Assembly: GCF_000739615.1 (NCBI RefSeq)
Contig: NZ_BATP01000032.1
Span: forward strand, 62,001 to 126,000
Reading direction: 5' to 3'
DNA length: 64,000 bases
Origin: Haloferula sp. BvORR071
GTDB taxonomy: Bacteria; Verrucomicrobiota; Verrucomicrobiia; Verrucomicrobiales; Akkermansiaceae
Below, in pieces: positions 25,856 through 34,762 of this stretch; positions within the stretch are counted from its first letter, which is position 1, and the number at the start of each line of letters is the position of its first letter. A program made the translations under genes and the position numbers. Under the pieces are notes generated by a model. That model did not search any database. It was not told the DNA's origin and was given only the letters and a program-made list of their open reading frames with translations.

Positions 25856-26031
25856 CGGGATAAAGTCGGTTGGACGTTCATCGGTAGCATTCCATTCACA
25901 CCATCCACGCGCCATGGGAAATGGCTGGTTCGTTTGGAATCGCGGCCGTCACGTCCGGCAAAAAATTTTCGGACTTCTTGAATAAGCCCCGCCCCGCTTC
26001 GTCGGAACCTGTGACTACCAATACGAAGTTT

Positions 26032-26295
26032 ATGAAGCACCTGATCACGCTCCTCACCCTTGGAACCGCCATCTTCCTCGCAGCTCCCGCTGCTGAGGCT
26101 CGCGGTCACGGCTACCGCCCTTCGCGGGTCTATGTGGAATACCACCGCTCGTGCCGCGGCCCGGCTTACATCGAGCGCTACGTCGCCTACTACGATTGCC
26201 ATGGCTGCCCGGTCTGGCGCACTCGCGTCATCCCCATTCGGCATTCCTACCATGGCCCTTCGATCAGTGTGCAGTGGGGCCGTAGCTGCCGCTGA
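26032..26295 (+). CDS. small exported Cys/His/Tyr-rich protein
   Basis: The 87-residue product has a clear signal peptide (MKHLITLLTLGTAIFLAAPA, cleaved near AEA). A mature peptide of about 65 residues is rich in Arg, Tyr, His and has four cysteines (CRGPAY, DCHGCP, GRSC). An upstream in-frame start at 25921 would bury the signal peptide, so 26032 is preferred. I recognise no family. A strong terminator follows. Confidence 0.7.
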   Translation: MKHLITLLTLGTAIFLAAPAAEARGHGYRPSRVYVEYHRSCRGPAYIERYVAYYDCHGCPVWRTRVIPIRHSYHGPSISVQWGRSCR

Positions 26296-26329
26296 TCCAG
26301 CGCGCAGCCATTGATCCCCTTCGAAACGA

Positions 26330-26366
26330 CCCGGCGTGGCCATGCGGCGACGCCGGGCTTTTTCTT
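26330..26366 (+). terminator. terminator of the small exported protein
   Basis: CCCGGCGT and ACGCCGGG form a stem with a 12-nt loop, followed by CTTTTTCTT. Confidence 0.8.
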
Positions 26367-26515
26367 GGCGGGAAAGTGGGTTTCTTCCCGCGAAGCTGGT
26401 CCGGGAAGCAATCATCGGCGAAGGAGTGGCACGACAGCCGGAAACTTCCGCCACTCCGTGAAGTGAAGATGATGGCTGCGTGAAAATTGCGCGCCACCGT
26501 TGTTACTCTGTTAGA

Positions 26516-27550
26516 TCATCCGCCCACGCGGGCCCGCAACATCACATCCGGCCCGAAGCGTGAAAAAAGCGGATCTAACAATCTCAGCCCCTCCGCCGAT
26601 CCCGCCCCGGCCAAGGCTGGCACCGGTCCGCCGGCAAGCAGCGGCGCGAGGAAGGCGACCCATTCATCCACCAGCTTTGCCTCGATGAATTCGGCCGCCA
26701 GTCTGCCGCCACACTCCACCAGCACGCTCGCTACACCCCGCTCCGCAGCGAGCCGCCGCAGCACTTCCTCCGGATGATCGCGGTCTTCCACCAGCGTCCT
26801 TTCGCGCTGTGCATCGGTGAAAAGGATCGCATCCTGCGGTAGCGAAGCGGCATCGCGGGTCAGCACCACGCGCCACGGTTGCTCGCGGCCTGCGGCCAGT
26901 TCCGGATCGCGCAGGTCCAGTCGTGGGTTGTCGCGGCGCACAGTCTCGCCGGAGGTGAGGATTGCCTGGCACTCCGCGCGCAGGCGCTGGACTTCGGCGC
27001 GCGCCTCCAGCCCGGTGAGCCACATCCCTTCGCCCGGCGGGCGGGTAATGCGGCCGTCCAAGCTCATCGCGGTTTTGAGGATCACCCACGGCAGGCCGCT
27101 CCGCTGGACCTTGGCGAAGGGCCGGATCACTTCTTCCGCCTCCGCCGCCAGCACGCCGCGGCTCACCCGGATTCCCGCCGCTTCCAGGAGGCGGTCAGCC
27201 CGCCCGGCATGCGCGGGATTCGGATCTTCCGCGGCGTAGATCACCCGCGCGAAACCCGCTTCTATCAGCCCATCCGTGCACGGCGGCGTCCGGCCGTGAG
27301 TGGAGCAGGGCTCCAGGGTGACATAGATCTCGCTGCCGCGCATCGCCTCGCTGCCATGCTTCGCCCGCACCGCCGCGATCGCCTCGCGCTCCGCATGCGG
27401 CAGACCGGCACCGCGATGCCAGCCGGCACCGAGTTCCACGCCATCGCGCACGATCACCGCGCCCACCGCAGGGTTGGGCGCAGTCCGCCCGAGGCCCCTG
27501 CGGGCTTCCTCGATCGCGCGGCGCATCCAGCGCTGGTCTTCACCTTGCAT
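26516..27550 (-). CDS. ribD: bifunctional pyrimidine deaminase/reductase RibD
   Basis: The 344-residue enzyme carries out the deaminase and reductase steps of riboflavin synthesis. The deaminase zinc site is H52-A-E54 and C82/C91 (PCSTHGRTPPC), and the reductase domain starts around VILKTAMSLDGRI. The length fits RibD. The open frame continues upstream to 27760, but the ATG at 27550 is the natural start. There is no FMN riboswitch-like sequence in the 139-bp upstream region, and no other rib gene is linked. Confidence 0.93.
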   Translation of the reverse strand: MQGEDQRWMRRAIEEARRGLGRTAPNPAVGAVIVRDGVELGAGWHRGAGLPHAEREAIAAVRAKHGSEAMRGSEIYVTLEPCSTHGRTPPCTDGLIEAGFARVIYAAEDPNPAHAGRADRLLEAAGIRVSRGVLAAEAEEVIRPFAKVQRSGLPWVILKTAMSLDGRITRPPGEGMWLTGLEARAEVQRLRAECQAILTSGETVRRDNPRLDLRDPELAAGREQPWRVVLTRDAASLPQDAILFTDAQRERTLVEDRDHPEEVLRRLAAERGVASVLVECGGRLAAEFIEAKLVDEWVAFLAPLLAGGPVPALAGAGSAEGLRLLDPLFSRFGPDVMLRARVGG

Positions 27551-27689
27551 GGACAATGAAAGGCCACTTCTGTGAATTTTCTGCAAGCTTGTGTGAAGGC
27601 GGTTGATCCGCGGGAAGTTTTCTCCAACTTTTTCATCGAGGGCAAAGCCCTGCCTTTGCCTGCGCCTCAAACCTGCAACGCAAACCCCT

Positions 27690-28262
27690 ATGAAGAGACT
27701 TATCTTCGCCCTCGCCGCACTGGCTTGTCTGCCATTGCGCGCCGATATCGTGAGCGACACCTACAAGCAGGGTGTCGCCGCTCTGAATGATGGAAACGTG
27801 GAGGCCGCCAAGATCTCCTTCAATGAAGTGCTCCGTCTCCAACCCGGTCACGCCAATGCCCAGTATCAACTCAAACAGTTGAGCCTGAACCAGGATTCCT
27901 ATGCCGCCGTCGCGCGCGAGAAGGAACTCGGAAGGCAGGTCATGCCCGAGATCAACTTCGACAACGTGGATGCCGACCAAGCGGTCCTGGCTCTCGGCGT
28001 GATGGTCGAAAAGAAATCCGGCGGCAAGTTCGCCCCGAACATCATGATCCAGGATCCTTCCAAGCTGCTGGAGCAGCGCAGGGTGACCTTGCTAGTGAAG
28101 AACATGCCCGCCAGCGCCGCGCTCAAGATGATCGCGGAGCAGGCCAATGCGATCGTGCGCTACGAAAAACACGCGATCGTCGTCACCCCGCGCGGAGGTG
28201 ATGCCAAGAAGTCGGAGCCGGTGACCTCGGAGAAGGAGGACAAGCCCGATCCGGTAAAATAG
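27690..28262 (+). CDS. exported TPR/STN-like (secretin N-terminal-type) protein
   Basis: The 190-residue protein has a signal peptide (MKRLIFALAALACLPLRA) and a TPR-like helix pair (about residues 25-65, with GVAALNDGNVEAAKISFNEV). A roughly 75-residue STN-like alpha/beta domain (about 90-170) contains VTLLVKNMPASAALKMI, and a charged tail follows. STN domains occur at the N-termini of secretins and TonB receptors; here the domain stands alone. It is probably periplasmic. I start it at 27690 because of the signal peptide. The partner is unknown. Confidence 0.72.
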   Translation: MKRLIFALAALACLPLRADIVSDTYKQGVAALNDGNVEAAKISFNEVLRLQPGHANAQYQLKQLSLNQDSYAAVAREKELGRQVMPEINFDNVDADQAVLALGVMVEKKSGGKFAPNIMIQDPSKLLEQRRVTLLVKNMPASAALKMIAEQANAIVRYEKHAIVVTPRGGDAKKSEPVTSEKEDKPDPVK

Positions 28263-28282
28263 GAGCAGCTTATCGATTCAAA

Positions 28283-28320
28283 AGGGCCCGCGGGAAAGGG
28301 ATGGATTTTCCCGTGGGCCT
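28283..28320. other. hairpin overlapping an alternative ATG
   Basis: AGGGCCCGCGGGAAA pairs with TTTTCCCGTGGGCCT around GGATGGA. The loop holds the ATG at 28301. There is no U-tract on the plus strand and only a weak one on the minus strand. Confidence 0.55.
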
Positions 28321-28369
28321 CCTGCCCTTGCCGCTTGCCGGGCTGCCGCCGCCGCGACAGCCTTTTTTC

Positions 28370-29017
28370 GTGAGCGGGCAAGTTGTCATCACCGGTGGCC
28401 AGGGTGGCTTGGGCCAAGCCTTGGCCGAGGCCTTTGTGGCTGCCGGATATACCGTGGCGGCCCCTGGCCGCGATGAGCTCGATGTGAGCGATGCGGCCGC
28501 CGTGAAGGAATACTTCCGCGGTCGCGATACGGATCTGCTCATCTGCAATGCCGGCCTCACCCGCGACGCCCTGCTCGCCAAGCTGGGCGAAGCGGAGTGG
28601 GACGAAGTCATGGCGGCGAACCTCCGCGGCGCGGCCCTCTGTGCTGCCGCCGCATCACGAGGAATGATCCGCACGCGCCGTGGCCACATCGTTTTCGTCT
28701 CAAGCTACTCGGCCATTCATCCGCCCGCGGGCCAAGCCGCTTACGCCGCGGCCAAGGCCGGGCTCATCGGCCTCGGCAAGTCACTGGCCAAGGAACTCGG
28801 CCAAGCCAACATCCGCGTGAACGTCGTGCTCCCCGGATTCCTGGAAACCAAGATGACCGCCAGCCTCAGCGAGAAACGCAAAGAAGCCGTCCGCAGCGAG
28901 CACGTGTTAGGCCGCTTCAATACGGTGGAAGCCGTCGCGGATTTCCTCCTGACGCTGCACGACAAGCTCCCGCACAGCTCCGGCCAGGTCTTCCAGTTGG
29001 ACAGCCGGGTGTCCTAA
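28370..29017 (+). CDS. short-chain dehydrogenase/reductase (FabG-like)
   Basis: The 215-residue SDR has the cofactor motif TGGQGGLG (residues 8-15), CNAGL, the catalytic Ser in VSSYS and YAAAK. It would use NAD(P)H to reduce a keto group, as in 3-oxoacyl-ACP reductases, but the substrate is not visible. I chose GTG at 28370, giving the normal SDR N-terminus VSGQVVITGG. The ATG at 28301 lies inside a hairpin and adds a Pro/Leu-rich stretch unlike any SDR start. It is not linked to other fab genes, so fabG itself is not claimed. Confidence 0.82.
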   Translation: MSGQVVITGGQGGLGQALAEAFVAAGYTVAAPGRDELDVSDAAAVKEYFRGRDTDLLICNAGLTRDALLAKLGEAEWDEVMAANLRGAALCAAAASRGMIRTRRGHIVFVSSYSAIHPPAGQAAYAAAKAGLIGLGKSLAKELGQANIRVNVVLPGFLETKMTASLSEKRKEAVRSEHVLGRFNTVEAVADFLLTLHDKLPHSSGQVFQLDSRVS

Positions 29018-29057
29018 CCGAGCGGATGCTTCCAGTGCCCCAAGGGTGTCTCTCTAG

Positions 29058-29148
29058 TGCCCCAAAGGGGCAAAGGTTGATAGCCCAGGGCAAGCGATAG
29101 CGCAGCCCTGGGTTAAGTAGGAAGAGATGACGCGCCCTGAAGGGGCGC
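29058..29148. repeat. cluster of three intergenic hairpin repeats
   Basis: Three hairpins lie in 90 bp between convergent genes: TGCCCC-AAA-GGGGCA (29058-29072), CCCAGGGC...GCCCTGGG (29084-29112) and GCGCCC-TGAA-GGGGCGC (29132-29148). They resemble extragenic palindromic elements that recur in planctomycete and verrucomicrobial genomes. Confidence 0.65.
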
Positions 29149-29184
29149 AGGTAGCTCGCCGATCAGGAGAAGGCTAGCCTCCTG

Positions 29185-31572
29185 CTACTCCCCCAACTCC
29201 ATCAGCCCCTTCAACACCCGCGCCGCCACCGGACCCGCGACCGTCGTGCCAAAGAAGGGCTCTTGCTCCTTCTTCCCGCCTTCGAGTCGCACCGCCACCA
29301 CATACCGCGGTGCTTCCGCCGGTGCGTAGGCCGTGAAGCTCGCCACGAGTCTACCACTCACATATTCTCCTTTCTCCACCAGAAGGCTGGTCCCGGAGAC
29401 TCCAGCAACCGCTAGATCCGGAAGCTTCGCCCGCGCACGGGACCCCGAACCACCGCCGCTGCTATCGTAGGGCCCATTGACGCTATCGCTCAGAGCTTGC
29501 CGGATCAGCGCAAGCTCCTCTCGGTCCACCCCGCGCTCTCCCACTGGAACCGCTTCGTGAACCTGCTCTCCTACGACAAACACCGGCTGGCGGATGCTCC
29601 CACTGGCCACCGTCGAGAGCAACGCGGCGCGATCGAGAACGGAGATCTGAATCGCATACCCATAGGAGGCGCGGCTCAGCTCGACAAGGCTTGGCTCTTT
29701 AGAGGGATTGAGCGGATACCACCTGGCCGCGGGGGCCTGCCACATCGAGCCCGCGGCCAGCGGCAGATTGAAGTCGTCCCAGATCCGGCTGAACTTCTCA
29801 TGGCCCATCTCCATCGCGAGCTGGGCACAATAAACATTCGAAGACCTCATCAACGCGGTGCGAAGCCCGATCTCCCCATGAATCGGATGGTCATCCTTCA
29901 CGATGATCCCGCCGCTCTTGAAGGCCCCGTCGTGACCGGAATACTTGCGACCCGTAAGATCATTTGTGGCTGCCCCCAGAGCCAAAACCACCTTCCCAAA
30001 CGACCCGGGCTCATCCGGCGACAAGGCGCGGTTCCGCAGCGGCTCGCGTTCATCGTTCTGCCACGCCTGCATCTGCTCCTCCGTCACCCCATCCGCATAG
30101 GCATTCGGATCGATCGCGGGCCAGGATGCCATCGCCACGACCTCGCCCTTGCGCGGATCCATCACCACGATCGAGCCCTTTCGCTCAACCGCAGCCAATT
30201 CATTCCAAGCCAGCCGTTGGGCGCGCAGATCCACGGTGGATTGCACCGGCTTGCCTTCCTGAAGAAGCGGGCTTGCTTCCAGGCCGGACTTTTCGACCGG
30301 CACCATTCCGCCATCCTTGTCAGGATGGACCCAGCCACTCAGGTGACCGACTGCCGCACCATCGGGATACCAGCGCAACGGCGGATTCGCCCGCATGGCT
30401 TCGGGCATCTTCTCAGGATCCGAAGTGGCGATGATCTTACCACGCCGGTCCACAATATCCGGCCGCTTCTCTTGCTTGGCAACGGACAGGGGAGGGGATT
30501 GAGCCTCCGCCGCACGCATCACCTCAGGAGCCGCAAAACCGAGAATCGCCAGCACCACCGTGGCCGCCGCCGCTGCCACCGCCATGAACCGCTCCGCAAA
30601 GCGCCGGAATCGTGCCGGTGCCTCGCGCCGTGCAAGCAGGAGATGGATCCGTCCGCCGATCTGCGAGCGCCGCGCCATCGCCAGGCCCGGAAAGCAACGC
30701 GCCTCGCTCACAGTCTCCAGCAAGTGCCCCGCATAGTCCGCAGCTGGCACTCCCGCTGCCACCACCGCTTCATCCGCCGCACGTTCCTGAGCGATCACGA
30801 TCCGCGATTGCACCCACCACGCCGCCGGATGAAACCACAGCAATGCCCTAACTCTACGTCCCAACCACCGCCCTATCAAATCCCGGCGGCGAATGTGATG
30901 GAATTCATGGCGGAGCACCGAGTGCAGCCGCTCTTCCGGCCAATCTATGGCCGACTCGGGCAGCAGGACCACCGGCCGAAAAGCCGAAGCGACTCCTGGC
31001 GAGCTGATATCCGATGAAAGCCGCAGAGGTACGAAGTCCGCCGTACTTCCCGCGATCTCCTGCCAGTGCGCGAACATCGCTGCCGGAGCGCGTCTGCCTT
31101 TCAAGCGCCGGGTGACACACCACCCGAAGAAAGAGGGCAGCAGGCTAAGGAGCCCGCCTCCAATCCACAAACCCGCCAAGATCTGGCGCGGCGACAGATC
31201 GGGAATCATGATCGATGACGAGGCGGTAGCTTTGACCGGAACCGGCGTCGCTTGAGATGGCCCTTCATCGCCTTCGCCGATGGGTTCATCGACGGGGACA
31301 GCTTCAAGGGGAGATCTCGTCGCTAGTGCAGGCAGTGGAAAGTATGCAGCTCCAATCCTCTCCGCCGGTGGCAAAACTTTCCACGACAGCGGCAACAACC
31401 CCGAGAAAAAGGCCATTGGCAGCAACAAGGCCAAGCCGGTCCACAGCCGCGCGGCGAGGTCGCGTTGCCGCACACAGGCGATGAAGGCTCCGCCGAGGAG
31501 AGCGATGAGCAGTGTCTTCACACAGCCCATGGCGAACCACGAGCTCCACGACAGATCGAGCGGCAGCTTCAT
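29185..31572 (-). CDS. BlaR1-like M56 metalloprotease fused to a penicillin-binding (FtsI/PBP2-type) domain
   Basis: The 795-residue protein has membrane segments at about 15-33, 44-66, 131-150 and 331-350. The M56 site H222-E-F-H-H226 and ERAADEA (from E263) lie on the cytosolic loop, as in BlaR1/MecR1. After the fourth helix comes a class B PBP region: VDRRGKIIATS (374-384), STVDLRAQ, GSIVVMDPRKGEVVAMAS, EPGSFGK with S524 and K527 (SxxK), RSSNV with SSN 577-579 (SxN), and AVAGVSGTS. The last replaces the KTG motif with V725-S-G. BlaR1 instead uses a class D beta-lactamase-like sensor. It is downstream of blaI with a 4-nt overlap, so it is probably an antibiotic-sensing protease for the repressor; that role is inferred. 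Confidence 0.85.
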   Translation of the reverse strand: MKLPLDLSWSSWFAMGCVKTLLIALLGGAFIACVRQRDLAARLWTGLALLLPMAFFSGLLPLSWKVLPPAERIGAAYFPLPALATRSPLEAVPVDEPIGEGDEGPSQATPVPVKATASSSIMIPDLSPRQILAGLWIGGGLLSLLPSFFGWCVTRRLKGRRAPAAMFAHWQEIAGSTADFVPLRLSSDISSPGVASAFRPVVLLPESAIDWPEERLHSVLRHEFHHIRRRDLIGRWLGRRVRALLWFHPAAWWVQSRIVIAQERAADEAVVAAGVPAADYAGHLLETVSEARCFPGLAMARRSQIGGRIHLLLARREAPARFRRFAERFMAVAAAAATVVLAILGFAAPEVMRAAEAQSPPLSVAKQEKRPDIVDRRGKIIATSDPEKMPEAMRANPPLRWYPDGAAVGHLSGWVHPDKDGGMVPVEKSGLEASPLLQEGKPVQSTVDLRAQRLAWNELAAVERKGSIVVMDPRKGEVVAMASWPAIDPNAYADGVTEEQMQAWQNDEREPLRNRALSPDEPGSFGKVVLALGAATNDLTGRKYSGHDGAFKSGGIIVKDDHPIHGEIGLRTALMRSSNVYCAQLAMEMGHEKFSRIWDDFNLPLAAGSMWQAPAARWYPLNPSKEPSLVELSRASYGYAIQISVLDRAALLSTVASGSIRQPVFVVGEQVHEAVPVGERGVDREELALIRQALSDSVNGPYDSSGGGSGSRARAKLPDLAVAGVSGTSLLVEKGEYVSGRLVASFTAYAPAEAPRYVVAVRLEGGKKEQEPFFGTTVAGPVAARVLKGLMELGE

Positions 31573-31985
31573 GGCTTCTCTCCTCCTTTTGCTTGGCGCT
31601 TGGCTTCGCGGATCACCGCTTCCAACTCCGCGATCTCCGCCGCATCTGGCGCGGCCCCGCTGCCCGTGAAGCGCGCCTGCAACGCCTGCTTCAGCGAACC
31701 ATCGAAGAACACCCGCAGCACCTGCTGCAGCGCGCTCTGCCCGGCCACCGCCGGATCGGTCGCCGGCTTGTAGAAATACTCCCGCCCCTCCTTGCGCCGT
31801 GTCACCCGGCCCTTGCCTTCCAGGATCGTTAGCATCGTTCGCACCCCGTTCGGGCTCAGATCCGCCGGCATCTTCTCGGTGACCCCACTCACCGTGGCTT
31901 CGCCCAGGGCGAAGAGAATTTCCATGATCTCCGTCTCCCGCCGCGAGAGCCCGGACAAAGGTTCAGGTGTCTTCTTTCGTGCCAT
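31569..31985 (-). CDS. BlaI/MecI-family repressor
   Basis: The 138-residue protein has the winged-helix N-terminus of this family (LSRRETEIMEILFALG and PNGVRTMLTILEGKGRVTR) and a helical dimerisation tail. BlaI repressors bind palindromes as dimers and are cleaved when the partner M56 sensor is activated. It overlaps the sensor gene by ATGA, so translation is coupled. A palindrome of the MecI type lies 45-62 nt upstream. There is no beta-lactamase gene in the window, so the regulated target may be the operon itself or distant. Confidence 0.92.
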   Translation of the reverse strand: MARKKTPEPLSGLSRRETEIMEILFALGEATVSGVTEKMPADLSPNGVRTMLTILEGKGRVTRRKEGREYFYKPATDPAVAGQSALQQVLRVFFDGSLKQALQARFTGSGAAPDAAEIAELEAVIREAKRQAKGGEKP

Positions 31986-32029
31986 GATGCCGCGAAAGAA
32001 ATCAGGATTTCCAAATCATCACAAGCCAA

Positions 32030-32047
32030 AAACTAAGTTTTTAGTTT
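32030..32047. promoter_or_regulatory. candidate BlaI operator
   Basis: AAACTAA-GTTT-TTAGTTT is a perfect inverted repeat with ACTA-N6-TAGT spacing, the core geometry of MecI/BlaI operators. It is 45 nt upstream of the BlaI start. Confidence 0.65.
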
Positions 32048-32087
32048 AAGGGCCCGGGGGATGCCCCTCGGGACCTCAAAGGCATTC

Positions 32088-32195
32088 AACCGCGGAAAGC
32101 GGGAAAAGACGCAAAATCTAACAGCCGGTGCGATCGAGGCTTCCCTCTTCTGACTTTCCAATTTAGCGGCCTTTCGCGTTTTTCGCGGTTAAACT
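32088..32195. repeat. inverted pair of CGCGAAA-type periodic repeats
   Basis: A GCG-AAA periodic arm (CAACCGCGGAAAGCGGG... from 32088) is mirrored by GCGGCCTTTCGCG...GCGGTTA near 32168-32193, about 55 bp apart. The arms have a 9-10-bp period like the arms of the cassette at 2634. No gene lies inside. Confidence 0.55.
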
Positions 32196-32224
32196 CTTAT
32201 CCGCCCCGGCCCTTGGGCTCTCTA

Positions 32225-33106
32225 TCACCCCGCCAGCTCCTTCAACAACTCCGCCGCCGCCGGTGTGTCCTTCGCATCCCGCCGCTTCATCAGCGCGATC
32301 ACGCGGAACATCCCTTTCCCCGCGAAAGGCCGAACCACAACCCCATCCATCACCCGGTTCCGCGTTGCCAGCTTCGGCACCACCGTCACCCCCAATCCCG
32401 AGGCCACCATCGAAAGCGCCGTCCCCAACTGATCGCACTGCAATCCCGGATCCGGCTCGCGGATCTTGCACAGCCGCAAGGTCCGATCGGAAAGGCAGTG
32501 ACCACCCTTCAAGTGGATCAACTCCGCCGGATTGAGATCCGCGGCCGTCGGTGCCGCCTTGCGCAGGATCAGCGGATGCTTCACCGGAGCCGCCAATAGC
32601 AGCGGCTCGCGGAACAGCTCCTTCACTTTCAGCGACCACTTCTGGCGCTCATGCTCCGGCACATCGCTCAGGATCGCGAACTCAATCCTTCCCTCCACCA
32701 ACTGGGTAATCAGCTCCTGCGTCCGCGACTCCGAAATCGCAATCGAGATCCCTGGATGCCGCTCGCGGAAGGGCCCGAGCCACTGCGGCAACAAATACGG
32801 CGCAATCGTCGGAATGATCCCGAAGGCCACCCGGCCGTGCCGAAGCTCCCGCCGATCCGCAAAGGCATTCCGCAGCTTGTCCCGCTCCGCGAGTAGCCGG
32901 ACGGCATGCTCCAGCACCGTCTTCCCCGCCGCAGTCAGATCCACACCCCGCGCCCGCCGGATCAGCAGCGCCTCCCCGATCTCCTCCTCCAGCGCCTGGA
33001 TTTGCTGACTGATCGCCGGCTGGGACAGATTGCACAGCTTCGCCGCCGCAGTCAGCGATCCCGATTCCGCCACACTGAGCAAGATCTCAAGCTGTCTCAG
33101 CTCCAT
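32225..33106 (-). CDS. oxyR: OxyR, LysR-type peroxide sensor
   Basis: The 293-residue LysR protein has an N-terminal helix-turn-helix ([20 protein letters not shown]) and a substrate-binding domain. GGHCL at C204 and LRLCK at C213 match, in motif and 9-residue spacing, the redox cysteine pair of OxyR (C199/C208 in E. coli). It is divergent from catalase across 152 bp, the classical arrangement for peroxide-induced catalase. Oxidised OxyR would activate katA. Confidence 0.9.
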   Translation of the reverse strand: MELRQLEILLSVAESGSLTAAAKLCNLSQPAISQQIQALEEEIGEALLIRRARGVDLTAAGKTVLEHAVRLLAERDKLRNAFADRRELRHGRVAFGIIPTIAPYLLPQWLGPFRERHPGISIAISESRTQELITQLVEGRIEFAILSDVPEHERQKWSLKVKELFREPLLLAAPVKHPLILRKAAPTAADLNPAELIHLKGGHCLSDRTLRLCKIREPDPGLQCDQLGTALSMVASGLGVTVVPKLATRNRVMDGVVVRPFAGKGMFRVIALMKRRDAKDTPAAAELLKELAG

Positions 33107-33113
33107 CGTCTTT

Positions 33114-33172
33114 AATTCTTATCCAAGCCATCCCATCCATCCCGGTCCAAACTCCTCTAAGCCATAAGTATT
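33114..33172. promoter_or_regulatory. oxyR-katA divergent regulatory region
   Basis: AATTCTTAT (33114-33122) and ATAAGTATT (33164-33172) form an inverted pair with one mismatch, compatible with LysR-type binding. It does not match the full OxyR consensus, so the assignment is tentative. Confidence 0.35.
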
Positions 33173-33258
33173 CCCAATGGCTCCGTTTTCAACCTGCGAT
33201 TTCTCAAATACCGCGAAAGCGCCCACGCTTGGCCCTGCAACCCCATTCCATCATTACC

Positions 33259-34737
33259 ATGGCGAAACCCCAGCTGACCACGACCGGTGGCAACCCGATT
33301 GCCGACAACCAGAATTCGATCTCTGCGGGACCGCGCGGTCCCTTGCTCCTCCAGGACTACCAGCTCATCGAGAAGCTCGCCCACCAGAACCGCGAGCGTA
33401 TCCCGGAGCGTGTCGTGCACGCCAAGGGCTCCGGAGCCTTCGGCACCCTGACCATCACCCACGACATCACGCAATACACCAAGGCCGCGGTCTTCGAGCG
33501 GGTCGGCAAGAAGACCGACATGCTGTTGCGCTTCTCCACCGTGGCCGGTGAGCGCGGCGCTGCCGATGCCGAGCGCGACGTGCGCGGCTGGGCCCTCAAG
33601 TTCTATACCGAGGAAGGCAACTGGGATCTCGTCGGCAACAACACCCCGGTCTTCTTCGTCCGTGATCCGCTGAAGTTCCCGGACTTCATCCACACCCAGA
33701 AGCGCCACCCGCGTACCAACATGCGCAGCGCCATCGCGATGTGGGACTTCTGGTCGCTCTCGCCGGAGTCGCTGCACCAGGTGACCATCCTGATGTCGGA
33801 TCGCGGCTTGCCCCTGAGCTACCGTCACACCAATGGCTACGGCTCGCATACTTACTCGCTTATCAATGCCAAGAACGAGCGCTTCTGGGTGAAGTTCCAC
33901 TTCAAGACTCAGCAAGGCATCCGCACCATGACCAATGCGGAAGGCGAGCAGGTCATCGCCAAAGACCGCGAGTCCTCGCAGCGCGATCTCTACGAGGAGA
34001 TCGAGAAGGGCAACTTCCCGAAGTGGAAGATGCAGATCCAGGTGATGAAGGAAGAAGACGCCGAAAAGTGCCCTTTCAATCCCTTCGACCTCACCAAGGT
34101 CTGGCCGCACAAGGACTACCCGGTCATCGACGTCGGCATCCTCGAGCTCAACCGCAATCCCGAGAACTACTTCCAGGAGATCGAGCAGTCCGCCTTCTCG
34201 CCCTCGAACATCGTTCCCGGCATCAGCTTCTCGCCGGACAAGATGCTGCAAGCCCGCATCTTCTCCTACGCCGATGCCCATCGCTACCGCGTCGGCACCT
34301 GGTATGAGAAGCTCCCGGTCAATCGCCCGAAGAGCGCGGTGAATACTTACCACATGGACGGCTCGATGAACTTCATGGAGCCCAAGAGCAGCAATGCCTA
34401 CTACGAGCCGAACACCATGGGCGGCCCCGTCCAGGATGAGCGCTTCGCCGAGCCGCCGCTCAAGATCTCCGGCGATGCCGACCGCTGGAATCATCGCGAT
34501 GGCAATGACGACTACACCCAGCCGGGAAATCTTTTCCGCCTGATGAGCGACTCGCAGAAGGATCAGCTCTTTCACAATATCGCTGAGGCGATGCAGGGCG
34601 TGCCGCGGGAAATCGTTGACCGTCAATTGGGCCATTTCCACAAGGCCGATCCCGCCTACGCCGCGGGTGTAGCGCAGGCGCTCAAGATCGAGTGGCAGGC
34701 CAGTGGTGCGTATCCGAATGAGCCCGCTTTAGCTTGA
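33259..34737 (+). CDS. katA: catalase, small-subunit monofunctional type
   Basis: The 492-residue haem catalase converts hydrogen peroxide to water and oxygen. Distal H54 (RVVHAKG), N127 (VGNNTP) and proximal Y337 ([14 protein letters not shown]) are present, and the length is that of small-subunit (clade 3-like) enzymes. The open frame reaches 33229, but [11 protein letters not shown] at 33259 is the normal start. There is no signal peptide. It is divergently paired with oxyR and followed by a terminator and an ankyrin gene. Confidence 0.95.
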   Translation: MAKPQLTTTGGNPIADNQNSISAGPRGPLLLQDYQLIEKLAHQNRERIPERVVHAKGSGAFGTLTITHDITQYTKAAVFERVGKKTDMLLRFSTVAGERGAADAERDVRGWALKFYTEEGNWDLVGNNTPVFFVRDPLKFPDFIHTQKRHPRTNMRSAIAMWDFWSLSPESLHQVTILMSDRGLPLSYRHTNGYGSHTYSLINAKNERFWVKFHFKTQQGIRTMTNAEGEQVIAKDRESSQRDLYEEIEKGNFPKWKMQIQVMKEEDAEKCPFNPFDLTKVWPHKDYPVIDVGILELNRNPENYFQEIEQSAFSPSNIVPGISFSPDKMLQARIFSYADAHRYRVGTWYEKLPVNRPKSAVNTYHMDGSMNFMEPKSSNAYYEPNTMGGPVQDERFAEPPLKISGDADRWNHRDGNDDYTQPGNLFRLMSDSQKDQLFHNIAEAMQGVPREIVDRQLGHFHKADPAYAAGVAQALKIEWQASGAYPNEPALA

Positions 34738-34762
34738 TCCGCCATCGCTGACATGAATCATG

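Noticed and set aside
26516-27689. FMN riboswitch upstream of ribD
   Set aside because: None of the conserved FMN-element segments can be seen in the upstream 139 bp.
29497-31017. A 506-codon plus-strand open frame opposite the sensor gene
   Set aside because: The minus frame has M56 and PBP motifs in order; the plus frame is Arg/His/Pro-rich noise.
29185-31572. Reading the sensor as an active beta-lactamase
   Set aside because: The C-terminal region follows FtsI/PBP2 strand order and lacks class A/D beta-lactamase features; KTG is absent.
33157-34641. A 494-codon minus-strand open frame opposite catalase
   Set aside because: The plus frame is an unmistakable catalase.
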